Position numbers and translations under genes: made by a program
Notes under the pieces: model-generated
Databases searched by the model: none
The model's input: only the letters and a program-made list of their open reading frames with translations
Told to the model about the DNA's origin: nothing
Shown here: positions 40,495-54,734 of the stretch, in pieces
How positions within the stretch are numbered: the stretch's first letter is position 1
How the letters are laid out: the number at the start of each line of letters is the position of its first letter
Source: Fusobacterium necrogenes
GTDB taxonomy: Bacteria > Fusobacteriota > Fusobacteriia > Fusobacteriales > Fusobacteriaceae
Length of the DNA: 64,000 nt
Direction of reading: 5' to 3'
Assembly: GCF_900450765.1 (NCBI RefSeq)
Contig: NZ_UGGU01000003.1
Location: forward strand, 1,564,854 to 1,628,853

Positions 40495-41850
40495 TTAAGC
40501 TAGCTCTTTCTTTACAACTTCAGCTATCTCATTTACAACTTTTTCTACCATATCCATCTCTTTCCCTTCTACCATCACTCTTACTAATGGCTCAGTTCCA
40601 GATGTTCTAACTAAAACTCTTCCTAATCCTTCCATCTCTTTCTCTTTTTGAGCTATAAAGTCTGTTATATTTTTGTTTTGATTCCAAATATTTTTCTTAC
40701 TATTATCTACAACTACATTTACTAATTTTTGTGGCCAATCTTTTATATCTCCTACCATCTCATCTAGATATTTTTTTTCATCTCTCAAAGCTTCAACTAA
40801 TTTTAAAGAAGTTAAAACTCCATCACCTGTTGTTGCATATTGTAATAATATAATATGTCCAGATTGCTCTCCACCAATAGCTACATCATGCTCTATCATC
40901 TTTTCAAGTACATATCTATCTCCTACATTAGCTCTAAGTAGCTCTATTCCATTTTCTTTTAAATAATTTTCAAATCCCATATTACTCATTACAGTTGTAA
41001 CAACTTTATTTCCTTTTAGCTCCCCTTTTCTTTTCATTCCCATAGCAAGAGTAGCTATTATTTTATCTCCATCAATTATATTTCCATGCCTATCTACAGC
41101 TATTAATCTATCTGCATCTCCATCATAAGCAAGACCTAAATCTGCCTCATATCCTACTACTACTTTTGTAAGAATTTCTGGATGAGTAGAACCACATCTT
41201 ACATTTATATTTGTTCCATTTGGAGCATCATTTATAAGTACTACCTCTGCTCCTAACGCTAAAAATACATCTTTAGCTATTCTATAAGCTGAACCATTAG
41301 CTGTATCTACAACTATTTTCATTCCTGAAAAATCTCCATTTACAGAAGCTAATAAATGGTCTCTGTATGAATAATATTCATCTTCTGCATATTTAAATTT
41401 CCCAACTTTATCCCCAGCAATTGGATTAACTAAAATAGTTGGATCATCCATAAGTCTTTCTATCTCTAATTCTACTTCATCAGGTAACTTATATCCGTTT
41501 CCAGCAAATATTTTTAATCCATTATCTTTAGCAGGATTATGAGACGCTGATATCATTATACCTGCATCTGCTTTCTTCGCTTTTGTTAAATAAGCTACTG
41601 CTGGAGTTGATATTACTCCTACAAAATCCACATATACTCCCATTGAAGTAAGCCCTGCAAGCATTGCTGACCTTAACATATATCCTGATATTCTTGTATC
41701 GCACCCCATAATTACTTTTATTTTCTTCTTATCTGGATTTTCCCTTTTTAAATAATATCCAAGAGCATATCCTAATCTTAAAGCTATATCCACAGTTAAC
41801 TCTCTATTTGCTTCCCCTCTTATTCCATCTGTTCCGAAGTATTTTCTCAT
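40495..41850 (-). CDS. glmM: Phosphoglucosamine mutase
   Basis: 451 residues from ATG 41850, where the family sequence MRKYFGTDGIRGEAN begins and GGAG lies 9 bases upstream; a longer frame into the previous gene is not used. The phosphoserine loop is MISASHNPAKDNG, the metal site is DGDADRL and the sugar/phosphate loops GGEQSGH and RTSGTEPLVRVM are intact. It converts glucosamine 6-phosphate to the 1-phosphate for cell-wall UDP-GlcNAc. Start overlaps the upstream stop by four bases. Confidence 0.97.
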   Translation of the reverse strand: MRKYFGTDGIRGEANRELTVDIALRLGYALGYYLKRENPDKKKIKVIMGCDTRISGYMLRSAMLAGLTSMGVYVDFVGVISTPAVAYLTKAKKADAGIMISASHNPAKDNGLKIFAGNGYKLPDEVELEIERLMDDPTILVNPIAGDKVGKFKYAEDEYYSYRDHLLASVNGDFSGMKIVVDTANGSAYRIAKDVFLALGAEVVLINDAPNGTNINVRCGSTHPEILTKVVVGYEADLGLAYDGDADRLIAVDRHGNIIDGDKIIATLAMGMKRKGELKGNKVVTTVMSNMGFENYLKENGIELLRANVGDRYVLEKMIEHDVAIGGEQSGHIILLQYATTGDGVLTSLKLVEALRDEKKYLDEMVGDIKDWPQKLVNVVVDNSKKNIWNQNKNITDFIAQKEKEMEGLGRVLVRTSGTEPLVRVMVEGKEMDMVEKVVNEIAEVVKKELA

Positions 41851-42362
41851 TCTATTCTGCTCCTTCTCAAATTTAACTTTTCTCCTATAAAGCCAGTAAT
41901 AATCCCAGCTCCTACTCCTATAATTAAAAAAATCCACACAAACCCCATAATAGACTTTGAATATAAAGAAACATTTCTAAACATAAGAAAATATACTACT
42001 ATGAGTTGAAATAGATTGTGTAGAAAAGCTGATAGCGAACTGATTGCTATCAATGAAAGATATTTTCTAAATTTATATAACCCTATCATAAATATAGTTG
42101 TCAAAGTCCCTGCAACAAAACTTATTATAAATCCAGGTGTAAATAATGTCCCTAACATTAATCCTTGAATAAAGATTCTAAGTAATATTAACTCAATAGC
42201 AAACTTAGAATCAAATTTTTCAAGGGCTACCAAAACAGCTATATTTGATAGCCCTATTTTCATCCAAGGAAATGGTTTTGGAATAAAGTTTTCTGCAAGG
42301 GAAAGATATAGTGCTACTAAAACAAATGCAGTTAAATATATCTCTCTTTTTTTATTTTCCAT
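41847..42362 (-). CDS. Gx transporter family membrane protein (HepS component-I-like)
   Basis: 171 residues with five to six hydrophobic segments and the family pattern PFPWMKIGLSNIAVLVAL followed by GTLFTPGFIISFVAGTL. Often annotated as heptaprenyl diphosphate synthase component I, though it looks like an ECF-type S component or related transporter. Its start overlaps the purB stop by one base and its stop overlaps glmM. Substrate unknown. Confidence 0.78.
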   Translation of the reverse strand: MENKKREIYLTAFVLVALYLSLAENFIPKPFPWMKIGLSNIAVLVALEKFDSKFAIELILLRIFIQGLMLGTLFTPGFIISFVAGTLTTIFMIGLYKFRKYLSLIAISSLSAFLHNLFQLIVVYFLMFRNVSLYSKSIMGFVWIFLIIGVGAGIITGFIGEKLNLRRSRIE

Positions 42363-43795
42363 TAAACCTTTAAAGTTGCTTTCATTCCTAATCTATTACT
42401 ATATTTTTCTAATATTGGCTTAACTTCTATATTTACAAATTCCTCTGTTTGCTCTGGAGCAAATCCAATAAAGTTTTTAGGGTCTAATATCTCTAATAAT
42501 CTATCTTTGTCTAAGTTAAAGTATTTATCATTGATTATTCTATCAATTAAATCATTGTCTTTTCCTTCAACTTTTACATTTTTTCCAGCTTCCATTGAGT
42601 GAACTCTTATTCTCTCGTGTAATTCTTGTCTATCTCCACCATTTTTTACGCACTCCATTATGATATACTCAGTTGACATAAATGGTAGCTCAGCCATAAT
42701 TCTTTTTTCTATCATTTTTGGATAAACAACTAATCCATCTAAAACATTTTTCCAAATGATTAATATAGCATCTACTGCTAAGAAAGCTTGTGGTAATGAT
42801 AATCTTTTATTAGCAGAATCATCTAATGTTCTTTCAAACCATTGAGTTGATGCTGTCATAGCTGTACTTTGTTGTAATGCTATTACAAATTTAGCTAATG
42901 ATGATATTCTCTCACTTCTCATTGGATTTCTCTTATAAGCCATCGCTGATGATCCAATTTGACTTTTTTCAAATGGTTCTTCTATCTCTTTTAAATGTTG
43001 TAAAAGTCTTAAATCATTTGTAAATTTATGAGCTGATTGAGCAATATTTACAAGTAAATTCATTACTTCAGAGTCAACTTTTCTATCATAAGTTTGACCT
43101 GTTACTAAAAATCTCTTATCAAATCCCATTTTCTCAGTTATTCTTCTATCTAACTCTTTTACTTTTTCAAAATCTCCATTAAATAACTCTTGGAAACTTG
43201 CTTGTGTTCCAGTAGTTCCCTTTACTCCTCTAAATCTTAAAGTGTTTTCTCTAAACTCTAACTCTTCTAAATCTAATAATAAACTTTGTAACCATAGTGT
43301 TGCTCTTTTTCCAACAGTAGTAAGTTGTGCTGCTTGGAAATGAGTAAATCCTAAAGTAGGTAAATCTTTATTTGCCATAGCAAATTTTGACATTTCAGAA
43401 ATTACATTTACTAATTTAGTTTTTATAATATCTAATCCATCTTTTATTTGAATTAAATCAGTATTATCTCCAACGTAGGCACTTGTTGCTCCTAAGTGGA
43501 TTATAGGCATAGCCTTTGGAGCTTGTGCTCCAAATGTATGTACGTGTGCCATTACATCGTGTCTAAACTCTGCTTCTTTTTTAGCTGCTAATTCATAATC
43601 AATATTATAGATATTAGCTTTCATCTCTTCAATTTGCTCATCAGTAATATTCAATCCAAGTTCCTTTTCTGCTTCAGCTAAAGCCACCCAAAGTTTTCTC
43701 CAAGTAGAAAACTTTTTGTCTGGAGAAAAGTTTTCTAACATTTCCTTTGAACTATATCTTTCTGCTAGAGGGTTTGAATAAATATTTGTTTCCAT
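42362..43795 (-). CDS. purB: Adenylosuccinate lyase
   Basis: 477 residues of the fumarase/aspartase superfamily; the signature [14 protein letters not shown] is present, with [14 protein letters not shown] and [11 protein letters not shown] loops. It acts twice in purine synthesis, in making AICAR and AMP, releasing fumarate. At 477 residues it belongs to the longer class. 68 bases separate it from rimI. Confidence 0.96.
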   Translation of the reverse strand: METNIYSNPLAERYSSKEMLENFSPDKKFSTWRKLWVALAEAEKELGLNITDEQIEEMKANIYNIDYELAAKKEAEFRHDVMAHVHTFGAQAPKAMPIIHLGATSAYVGDNTDLIQIKDGLDIIKTKLVNVISEMSKFAMANKDLPTLGFTHFQAAQLTTVGKRATLWLQSLLLDLEELEFRENTLRFRGVKGTTGTQASFQELFNGDFEKVKELDRRITEKMGFDKRFLVTGQTYDRKVDSEVMNLLVNIAQSAHKFTNDLRLLQHLKEIEEPFEKSQIGSSAMAYKRNPMRSERISSLAKFVIALQQSTAMTASTQWFERTLDDSANKRLSLPQAFLAVDAILIIWKNVLDGLVVYPKMIEKRIMAELPFMSTEYIIMECVKNGGDRQELHERIRVHSMEAGKNVKVEGKDNDLIDRIINDKYFNLDKDRLLEILDPKNFIGFAPEQTEEFVNIEVKPILEKYSNRLGMKATLKV

Positions 43796-43863
43796 TTTTT
43801 ACCATCCTTTTTATACGTATTAGTTATTTTATAGATTTTTTGTGATTTAATTATGTATAATTT

Positions 43864-44286
43864 TTAAAAATTTTTTACCATTATAATAGCTGCTTCTTTT
43901 GTGTCAGGATAATAATTTTTTCTTTTTCCTACCTCTTCAAATCCACAACTTTTATAAAATTCTCTGGCACTATTGCTCTCTCTAACTTCTAAGAAAATAT
44001 TCCTTTTCATTTTTGAAATCTCATCTATTAAAATTTTTCCTATTCCCTGTCTTCTATATTCAACTAAAGTTCCTATCTTCATAATTTCTAAAGATTCACT
44101 ATTATCAAAAAGGATTATATATCCCTTTATTATATTTTTATCACTTACTGCTAATATTTGATACTTCTCTTTATCTGATATTATCTCTTCCAATTGATTT
44201 ATAGTATAGGCACTATTAGGAAAGCATTTTTTTTCTAATTCTTCTAATATTTTTACATCAATATCATAAACTATTCCCATCTTCAC
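43864..44286 (-). CDS. rimI: Ribosomal-protein alanine acetyltransferase RimI-like
   Basis: 140-residue GNAT enzyme. VEYRRQGIGKILIDEI forms the acetyl-CoA loop, and FLEVRESNSAREFYKSCGFEEVGKRKNYY is the strand-helix region characteristic of RimI, which acetylates the N-terminus of S18. 6 bases after lepB. Confidence 0.87.
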   Translation of the reverse strand: MKMGIVYDIDVKILEELEKKCFPNSAYTINQLEEIISDKEKYQILAVSDKNIIKGYIILFDNSESLEIMKIGTLVEYRRQGIGKILIDEISKMKRNIFLEVRESNSAREFYKSCGFEEVGKRKNYYPDTKEAAIIMVKNF

Positions 44287-44292
44287 TCCATA

Positions 44293-45231
44293 CTATTTTA
44301 AAAGTGATATTCTATTCAAAGGCCAAAATCTTACAAAAGCTTTTCCTTTTATTCTACTCTCTTTTACAAATCCCCACATTCTTGAATCATAGCTACCATT
44401 AGTATTATCTCCTAAAGCTAAATAATAATCTTCATCAGCTGTTACAGTAACTTTTTCTCCAGAAAGTATCTTTTCTACAGCTTTTGAATCATGAATAATA
44501 TCAAGTACCATCCCTGTTTTTTCTCCATTAACTCTAAATTCTAAATCTGGAAGTATTTGTGCTACTGCTCCTGGGTTATCTACTAATTGTTTTTGAACTT
44601 CAGCAACATCTACTGGTTTTCCACTCTTACTCCATGTATACTCACCATAATTAGCTCCAGGTATAACTTCTATTGTATCCCCTTTTTTAGGTATTATCCA
44701 GTAGTTATCCTCTCCTAATTGTCCTAAACTAGAGTACTCTCTTATATCTATTCTCTCATCATTAATATATAAGTGATTATCCCTTAAAAATACCTTTTCT
44801 CCTGGTAATCCCATTACTCTTTTAGTATATAAAACTTTATTTTGAATTGGCTCTTTAAACACTATTATTTCATTTCTCTCTGGCTTTCTAAATTTATAGA
44901 CTACCATATTCCCAAAGAGTCTATCCTTAGGCATTATAGTAGGTTCCATTGAACCTGTTGGCACTAAAAAATTTCCTAAATAAATTTTTTGAATAATTAA
45001 AACTAAAATAAGTGCTGTTCCAATACTTTCTATAAAAGCAATTGCTTTTTTAAAAAATATTCCTGAGCTTTTTCCTTCCCAACCCAACTTTAAAACCAGA
45101 TTGTCTGAAAATTTATCTCTATTAGTTTTTATAAAAGCTCCTATTTGTTTCTCTTTAACAAATAAAATTATAAATATTATTGTTATAATAATATAAAAAA
45201 TTCCATTCAATATTAATTTACTTTTTTCCAT
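44293..45231 (-). CDS. lepB: Signal peptidase I
   Basis: 312 residues. Two N-terminal membrane helices (about 8-25 and 62-85) anchor a periplasmic catalytic domain. The Ser of PTGSMEPTIMP is the nucleophile and the Lys of LYTKRVMGLPGEKV the base; GDNTNGSYDSRMWG is box E. An insertion of about 90 residues between the boxes, with GAVAQILPDL, is within the range for Gram-negatives. It removes signal peptides from exported proteins. First gene of its cluster. Confidence 0.95.
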   Translation of the reverse strand: MEKSKLILNGIFYIIITIIFIILFVKEKQIGAFIKTNRDKFSDNLVLKLGWEGKSSGIFFKKAIAFIESIGTALILVLIIQKIYLGNFLVPTGSMEPTIMPKDRLFGNMVVYKFRKPERNEIIVFKEPIQNKVLYTKRVMGLPGEKVFLRDNHLYINDERIDIREYSSLGQLGEDNYWIIPKKGDTIEVIPGANYGEYTWSKSGKPVDVAEVQKQLVDNPGAVAQILPDLEFRVNGEKTGMVLDIIHDSKAVEKILSGEKVTVTADEDYYLALGDNTNGSYDSRMWGFVKESRIKGKAFVRFWPLNRISLLK

Positions 45232-45369
45232 ATTTCACTCCATAAACCTTGATTAATATATATTTTATCATATTTTTTTAAAATTTACATTAAATTTTCA
45301 CCTCCCTTTGAAAAGATATTTTTTAGACTCACTTTTACTACAAAATGTTTTAAATTTTATTAAAATCAA

Positions 45370-45410
45370 AATAAAAATAGAGAGTCTATTTTTTCAAATA
45401 AAACTCTCTA
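45370..45410 (-). terminator. Intrinsic terminator after the second YfcC gene
   Basis: On the minus strand TAGAGAGT and ACTCTCTA form a stem followed by TTTTTATTTT. Confidence 0.8.
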
Positions 45411-45422
45411 CACTTTTCTTTA

Positions 45423-46973
45423 TTAAATTAATCCTAAAAATTGTGAAGCTGAAATTATTAAACAACCTATCGCTAACATTGGTAATAATATTTTCAATAC
45501 AAACTTTAAGTATCTATCATATGGTACATGGAATAATTCTAATGTCCCCATTGTACTTGCTCCAGGATAAATTCCACACATAAAATTAATCCCCACAGTA
45601 AATGCTGATATCAACATTACTTGCCCACCAGCAGCTCCAATATCTGAACCTTGAAAAAGTGCCATTGTTACAGCACCTAATATTGGCATTGTTATTCCTG
45701 CTACTCCACTTGTAGATTGTAAGAAAAATCCTATTCCTACATAAGCAGCCACTGTTGCTATTGAAAAAGCCCAAGATGGTATTCCTTGAAGAGCTGTTTG
45801 AATCCAATAAACAAATGTTACAGACATTCCTTCACTTTTACTTCCCATAAGTACAGATATACCATTAGCAACAGAAAGTACTAATATTACTCCTAATAAA
45901 TCCTTAGCACCATTTGCAAACTCTTTTACAAACTGCTCCTCTGGCATTCTATTTATTAATCCAATTAATATTGACCCTAATAAGAAAACAAAGGCAAATT
46001 CTCCAAAATACCAATCACCAAAAGGAGTGAAATGTTTAAAGCCACTTAAACTTCCTAATATAGGTATTGAAGCTATGAAATTAATAGGAGTATTTATAAC
46101 ATCTTGAAATGTTCTTCCACCATCTAATTCTATTACATACCAAGGCATATAACCTAATATTAGTAATATAATTATTCCAACTAATACCATAATCGACCAA
46201 AATCTTTTTTTAGTAAGTTCAGGTAATTCATGTCCCTCTTCATTTACTCTTGTATTTACTTCAATACCTGCCACTATTGATTTTTCTTTATCTTTTTTTA
46301 CAGTATTAGCATACTTTATAACATATACTACTCCCACTAGATATAAAGCTAAAAATATTACCATTCTTAAAATCATCCCGCTACCTAGAGAAAGCTCTGG
46401 ATTTCCTATTGCTCCAATTGCTGCTCCTACTGAAAATGGATTTACAACACTAGCCATATTCCCAGCTGTAGCTCCTATAAATAAAACTGCAAGTCCTGTC
46501 ATTACATCATAACCAGCTAATACAAATAATGGAACTATAACTATTGAAAATGCAGGAATCTCCTCCCAAAAACCAAAAACACTTCCAAATATAGCAAATA
46601 CAAACATTAAAATTGCTATAAGAGATGTCCCTGTATATCTTTTTAGTAATCCTCCTATTCCAGCATCTAAAGCTCCTACAGAATTAATTAATCCTAAAAA
46701 TGCTCCTGCCATAAGTATTGCTATACTTACTGCTCCAGCATTTTGGAAACCAGTTATTGGTGCCATAATAATATCCCAAAGCCCAGCTGGTTGTGCTCCT
46801 ACTCCTCTTATAATTTCTCCATTGCTATCAAATATTGCATTATAAATTACTTCTTGAATTCCATTCTCGTTTGTTACAACTATTGATTGAGGAACTATCC
46901 AGGTTAATACAGCAGTTATCAATAAAAATATAAAAACTATAGTATATGCACTTAGCATTTTCTTTTTATTCAT
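45423..46973 (-). CDS. YfcC-family carrier (second copy)
   Basis: 516 residues, about twelve membrane segments. GFWEEIPAFSIVIVPLFVLAGYD and NMASVVNPFSVGAAIGAIG align in kind with the member at 26457-27959, though the two proteins are clearly diverged. It starts 20 bases after a PepV-type dipeptidase gene, suggesting uptake of peptides or amino acids that the peptidase processes. Substrate cannot be read from sequence. Confidence 0.82.
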   Translation of the reverse strand: MNKKKMLSAYTIVFIFLLITAVLTWIVPQSIVVTNENGIQEVIYNAIFDSNGEIIRGVGAQPAGLWDIIMAPITGFQNAGAVSIAILMAGAFLGLINSVGALDAGIGGLLKRYTGTSLIAILMFVFAIFGSVFGFWEEIPAFSIVIVPLFVLAGYDVMTGLAVLFIGATAGNMASVVNPFSVGAAIGAIGNPELSLGSGMILRMVIFLALYLVGVVYVIKYANTVKKDKEKSIVAGIEVNTRVNEEGHELPELTKKRFWSIMVLVGIIILLILGYMPWYVIELDGGRTFQDVINTPINFIASIPILGSLSGFKHFTPFGDWYFGEFAFVFLLGSILIGLINRMPEEQFVKEFANGAKDLLGVILVLSVANGISVLMGSKSEGMSVTFVYWIQTALQGIPSWAFSIATVAAYVGIGFFLQSTSGVAGITMPILGAVTMALFQGSDIGAAGGQVMLISAFTVGINFMCGIYPGASTMGTLELFHVPYDRYLKFVLKILLPMLAIGCLIISASQFLGLI

Positions 46974-46993
46974 TTATATTCTCCATTCTAAAA

Positions 46994-48337
46994 TTATTTA
47001 TTAAACTTTTCAAAAGCTTTCATATAAATTTTCATAGCTTTCTTTATATCATCTAATATAATATACTCATTTGGTTGATGCTCAGTCTTAGGACTTCCTG
47101 GTAAAACACATCCAAAAGCTACACAATTATTCATAGCTCTAGCATATGTTGCTCCTCCACTTGCTACTGGTTGAGACTCCATATCTCCTGTAATTTCTTG
47201 ATAAGCACTCATTAAAGTTGTGATTAATTCAGAATCTAATGGCACATATATAGATTTTAAATAATCATACTGTGTATATTCAAATCCATACTCTTTAGCT
47301 TTTCTTGATAAAGTTTCTACTATTTTTTCTTTATCATAAGTTACAGGTATTCTCATATCTATCATTAATATTTCATTTTCTTCAGTAAATTCTATCTTAC
47401 CTACATTAAATTTTAATTCCCCTGAATGTTCATCTTTTACTACTCCAAAAATTGGTTCAGCAAAATCATATCCTATTAAATTTTCAGTTATAAATTTTCC
47501 TGATTTAGTTTCTTTTCCTAGTTTTGTAAGAGCATGCATATATCTATTAATAGCATTTATTCCAGTTTCTGCCACTTGTGCATGAACACTTTTTCCTACT
47601 ATCTCTATAACTTCATCTTTATCTTTAAATTCATAATTTAATTCTTCTAATACTTTTATTAATTCTTCACTTTTTGGCACTATAATATTTGATGGAACAG
47701 AGTTAAATGCATCTCCCCCTTTAAATACTAAACCGCTCTCATTTTTAGCTATAAGTTTACATTGTAACAATCCTTTTTCTGAATAAATTAATGGAAATTT
47801 CGAATCTGGAGTAAAGCCTACTGTGGGCATTTCCTCTTTTTCAACATACTTTGGCATATCTCTCCATAAATTTTCCTCATCTGTTCCAAATATAAATCTT
47901 ACTCTGTATTTTAATTTAAATCCACAATCTAAAAGTATTTTTAATGCATATATAGCAGCTAGAGTAGGTCCTTTATCATCTTGTGCTCCTCTTCCATAAT
48001 ATTTTCCATCTTTTATTACAGATTTAAAAGGGTCATTCTCCCATTTACTTAAATCTCCTGGTGGAACTACATCAAGATGTCCTAATACTCCTACTAATTT
48101 TTCTCCACTACCTATTTCAGCATATCCATAATATCCTTCTGAGTCAATATAAGTTCTAAAACCTAATTCTTTACAAATATCTATCATCTCTTCCAACACT
48201 TTTTGAATATTTTCTCCAAATGGATATTTAGTAGAATCTTCTTGATAATAACTTGGAATAGAAACTATTCTATCTAAATTATTTAAAAACTCTGAAAAAT
48301 TATTTTCTAGTTTTTCATAGTAATTATTATTATTCAT
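46994..48337 (-). CDS. pepV: PepV/Sapep-type M20 metallodipeptidase
   Basis: 447 residues. M20 metal motifs GVLGHLDVVPPGD and YYGRGAQDDKGP with FGTDEENLWRD are present; the lid domain lies in the middle. It hydrolyses dipeptides or related substrates in the cytoplasm, usually with Zn or Mn. Ends 20 bases before a YfcC-type carrier gene, forming a likely uptake-and-cleavage pair. Confidence 0.88.
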   Translation of the reverse strand: MNNNNYYEKLENNFSEFLNNLDRIVSIPSYYQEDSTKYPFGENIQKVLEEMIDICKELGFRTYIDSEGYYGYAEIGSGEKLVGVLGHLDVVPPGDLSKWENDPFKSVIKDGKYYGRGAQDDKGPTLAAIYALKILLDCGFKLKYRVRFIFGTDEENLWRDMPKYVEKEEMPTVGFTPDSKFPLIYSEKGLLQCKLIAKNESGLVFKGGDAFNSVPSNIIVPKSEELIKVLEELNYEFKDKDEVIEIVGKSVHAQVAETGINAINRYMHALTKLGKETKSGKFITENLIGYDFAEPIFGVVKDEHSGELKFNVGKIEFTEENEILMIDMRIPVTYDKEKIVETLSRKAKEYGFEYTQYDYLKSIYVPLDSELITTLMSAYQEITGDMESQPVASGGATYARAMNNCVAFGCVLPGSPKTEHQPNEYIILDDIKKAMKIYMKAFEKFNK

Positions 48338-48404
48338 CTTACTCTCCTTTTACTTTTTATAATTATTATATATTAATTATATAATATTTTAATTATTTTA
48401 GCTA

Positions 48405-48440
48405 GAAAAGAAAAAGGAGATGGAAATTACCATCTCCTAA
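48405..48440 (-). terminator. Intrinsic terminator after rplS
   Basis: AGGAGATGG-taattt-CCATCTCCT stem with TTTTTCTTTTC after it on the minus strand. Confidence 0.9.
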
Positions 48441-48444
48441 AAAA

Positions 48445-48795
48445 TTATTTTCTGATTTCTTTGATTCTTGCTTTTTTACCAGAAAGTCCTCTTAAATAGT
48501 AAAGTTTAGATCTTCTTACTCTTCCAACTTTTAATACTTCGATTTTATCGATCATTGGAGAGTTTACAGGGATTATTCTTTCTACTCCTACACCAGCAGT
48601 TACTTTTCTTATTGTGAAAGTTTTTGCAATTCCTCCACCATTTACTCTAATAACTACTCCTTCGAATAATTGAACTCTTTCTTTGTTTCCTTCTACAACT
48701 TTGTAGTATACTGCAATAGTATCTCCAGCTTTAAATTCAGGAATGTCATTTCTTAAGTAGCTTTGCTCTACTAATTGAATTAATTTTTCTTTCAT
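48445..48795 (-). CDS. rplS: 50S ribosomal protein L19
   Basis: 116 residues, normal length. [16 protein letters not shown] and [22 protein letters not shown] are the L19 signatures. It sits at the interface of the two ribosomal subunits. Usually found in rpsP-rimM-trmD-rplS; here it is a one-gene unit with its own promoter, downstream of the rRNA operon. Confidence 0.98.
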   Translation of the reverse strand: MKEKLIQLVEQSYLRNDIPEFKAGDTIAVYYKVVEGNKERVQLFEGVVIRVNGGGIAKTFTIRKVTAGVGVERIIPVNSPMIDKIEVLKVGRVRRSKLYYLRGLSGKKARIKEIRK

Positions 48796-48864
48796 TTATT
48801 CTCCTCCTAAAGATATTCATTTAATTTATTTGCTATTAAAGCGGAATATCGAATTAACTTTAGT

Positions 48865-48893
48865 ATTTTATCATAATTCCTATAAAATGTCAA
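48865..48893 (-). promoter_or_regulatory. Promoter of rplS
   Basis: TTGACA (48893-48888), 17 bases, TAAAAT (48870-48865) on the minus strand; leader of about 65 bases. Confidence 0.75.
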
Positions 48894-48922
48894 GGTAAAA
48901 TAATTAACAAAAAATAAAAAAA

Positions 48923-48998
48923 TGGCGCTTCCTAATGGACTCGAACCATTGACACTGCGGTTAACAGCCGCATGCTCTACCGACTGAGCTAAGGAAGC
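48923..48998 (-). tRNA. tRNA-Asn (anticodon GTT)
   Basis: Minus-strand 76-base cloverleaf with acceptor GCTTCCT/AGGAAGC, anticodon stem TGCGG/CCGCA around CTGTTAA, TTCGAGT loop and encoded CCA end. Last element of the rRNA operon. Confidence 0.97.
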
Positions 48999-49011
48999 AC
49001 TCTTATTGAGA

Positions 49012-49129
49012 GCTTGGCAAGTTCCTATCCTCCCAGGAGGCTTCCCTCCAAGTACTTTCAGCGTTTACGGGCTTAACTTCCAGGTTCGGAATGTGTCTGG
49101 GTGTACCCCCGTAGCTCTTCTCACCAAGC
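49012..49129 (-). rRNA. rrf: 5S ribosomal RNA
   Basis: About 118 bases on the minus strand, with pairing ends GCTTGG/CCAAGC and the CCGAACCTGGAAGTTAAGCCC block of 5S rRNA. Ends are approximate. Confidence 0.97.
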
Positions 49130-49153
49130 TAATGTCTATTTACATAGGCATTT

Positions 49154-52241
<3,088 letters not shown>

Positions 52242-52256
52242 CAATGTCCATTAATT

Positions 52257-52333
52257 TGGTGGAGATAAGCGGGATCGAACCGCTGACCTACGCAGTGCAA
52301 GTGCGTCGCTCTCCCAAACTGAGCTATATCCCC
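52257..52333 (-). tRNA. tRNA-Ala (anticodon TGC)
   Basis: 77-base cloverleaf: acceptor GGGGATA/TATCTCC, anticodon loop CTTGCAC between ACGCA/TGCGT, encoded CCA. In the 16S-23S spacer. Confidence 0.97.
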
Positions 52334-52342
52334 ATATCTTTA

Positions 52343-52419
52343 TGGTGCGTTCGAGTGGACTTGAACCACCGACCTCACGCTTATCAGGCGTGTGCTCTAA
52401 CCAGCTGAGCTACGAACGC
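52343..52419 (-). tRNA. tRNA-Ile (anticodon GAT)
   Basis: 77-base cloverleaf: acceptor GCGTTCG/CGAACGC, anticodon loop CTGATAA between CACGC/GCGTG, encoded CCA. In the 16S-23S spacer. Confidence 0.97.
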
Positions 52420-52499
52420 TCATTCATCTCTTAAATAATAATGTTGCAGATTTATTAAATCTACATCTAATAATTTAGTCATTTGACTTACAATTATTG

Positions 52500-54145
<1,646 letters not shown>

Positions 54146-54180
54146 TCATCATTAGTCACGCTCTCTCGCGGACAAGATAT

Positions 54181-54209
54181 ATACTATCACAAATAATATT
54201 TTTCGTCAA
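54181..54209 (-). promoter_or_regulatory. Promoter of the rRNA operon
   Basis: TTGACG (54209-54204), 17 bases, TAGTAT (54186-54181) on the minus strand, about 125 bases before 16S. Confidence 0.75.
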
Positions 54210-54256
54210 TAGTTTTTTTGTTTTTATTTTATATTTTTTTTAAATTTTAAAAACAT

Positions 54257-54301
54257 CATAAAAATAAGGATAGCTCTTAATGAAAACTATCCTTATTTTT
54301 A
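54257..54301. terminator. Intrinsic terminator after nifU
   Basis: AAAAATAAGGATAG (54260-54273) pairs with CTATCCTTATTTTT (54287-54300), a 14-base-pair stem with T tracts on either strand. Confidence 0.9.
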
Positions 54302-54316
54302 CTCAAAAATTTTTAA

Positions 54317-54703
54317 CTATTCTTCTTTATCTTTTTCTTTCTTTGATAAATAATCATTAATAGCTAATTGTATAGCTTCCTCTGCTAAAACTGAACAATG
54401 CATCTTAACAGGAGGTAAACCACCTAACTCTTCTACAACTTTTTTATTCGTTAATTTTAGTGCCTCTTCTATTGATTTTCCTAATACTAAATCAGTTGAA
54501 ACAGATGAACTAGCTATAGCTGAAGCACAACCAAATGTTCTAAATTTAACATCTGTTATAATATCATCCTCAACCTTTATAAATATCTCCATTATATCTC
54601 CACAAGATGGATTTCCTACCTTTCCATATCCTGAAGGATTTTCAATAACTCCAACATTATGTGGATTCATAAAATGATCCATTACTTTTTCTGTATATTG
54701 CAT
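54317..54703 (-). CDS. nifU: Fe-S cluster assembly scaffold NifU/IscU-like
   Basis: 128 residues from ATG 54703, six bases after AAGGAG; a longer frame back into nifS is not real. The cluster ligand cysteines lie in GNPSCGDIMEI, FGCASAIASS and MHCSVLAEEAI, with the Asp of GDIMEI. Only the IscU-like N-terminal domain of NifU is present. It receives sulfur from the adjacent cysteine desulfurase. Confidence 0.95.
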   Translation of the reverse strand: MQYTEKVMDHFMNPHNVGVIENPSGYGKVGNPSCGDIMEIFIKVEDDIITDVKFRTFGCASAIASSSVSTDLVLGKSIEEALKLTNKKVVEELGGLPPVKMHCSVLAEEAIQLAINDYLSKKEKDKEE

Positions 54704-54734
54704 TTTTTTCTCCTTAAATTCCTTTAATTTAACA

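Noticed and set aside
41851-41937. N-terminal extension of GlmM
   Set aside because: Family starts at MRKYFGTDG with its own ribosome binding site; the extension lies in the upstream gene.
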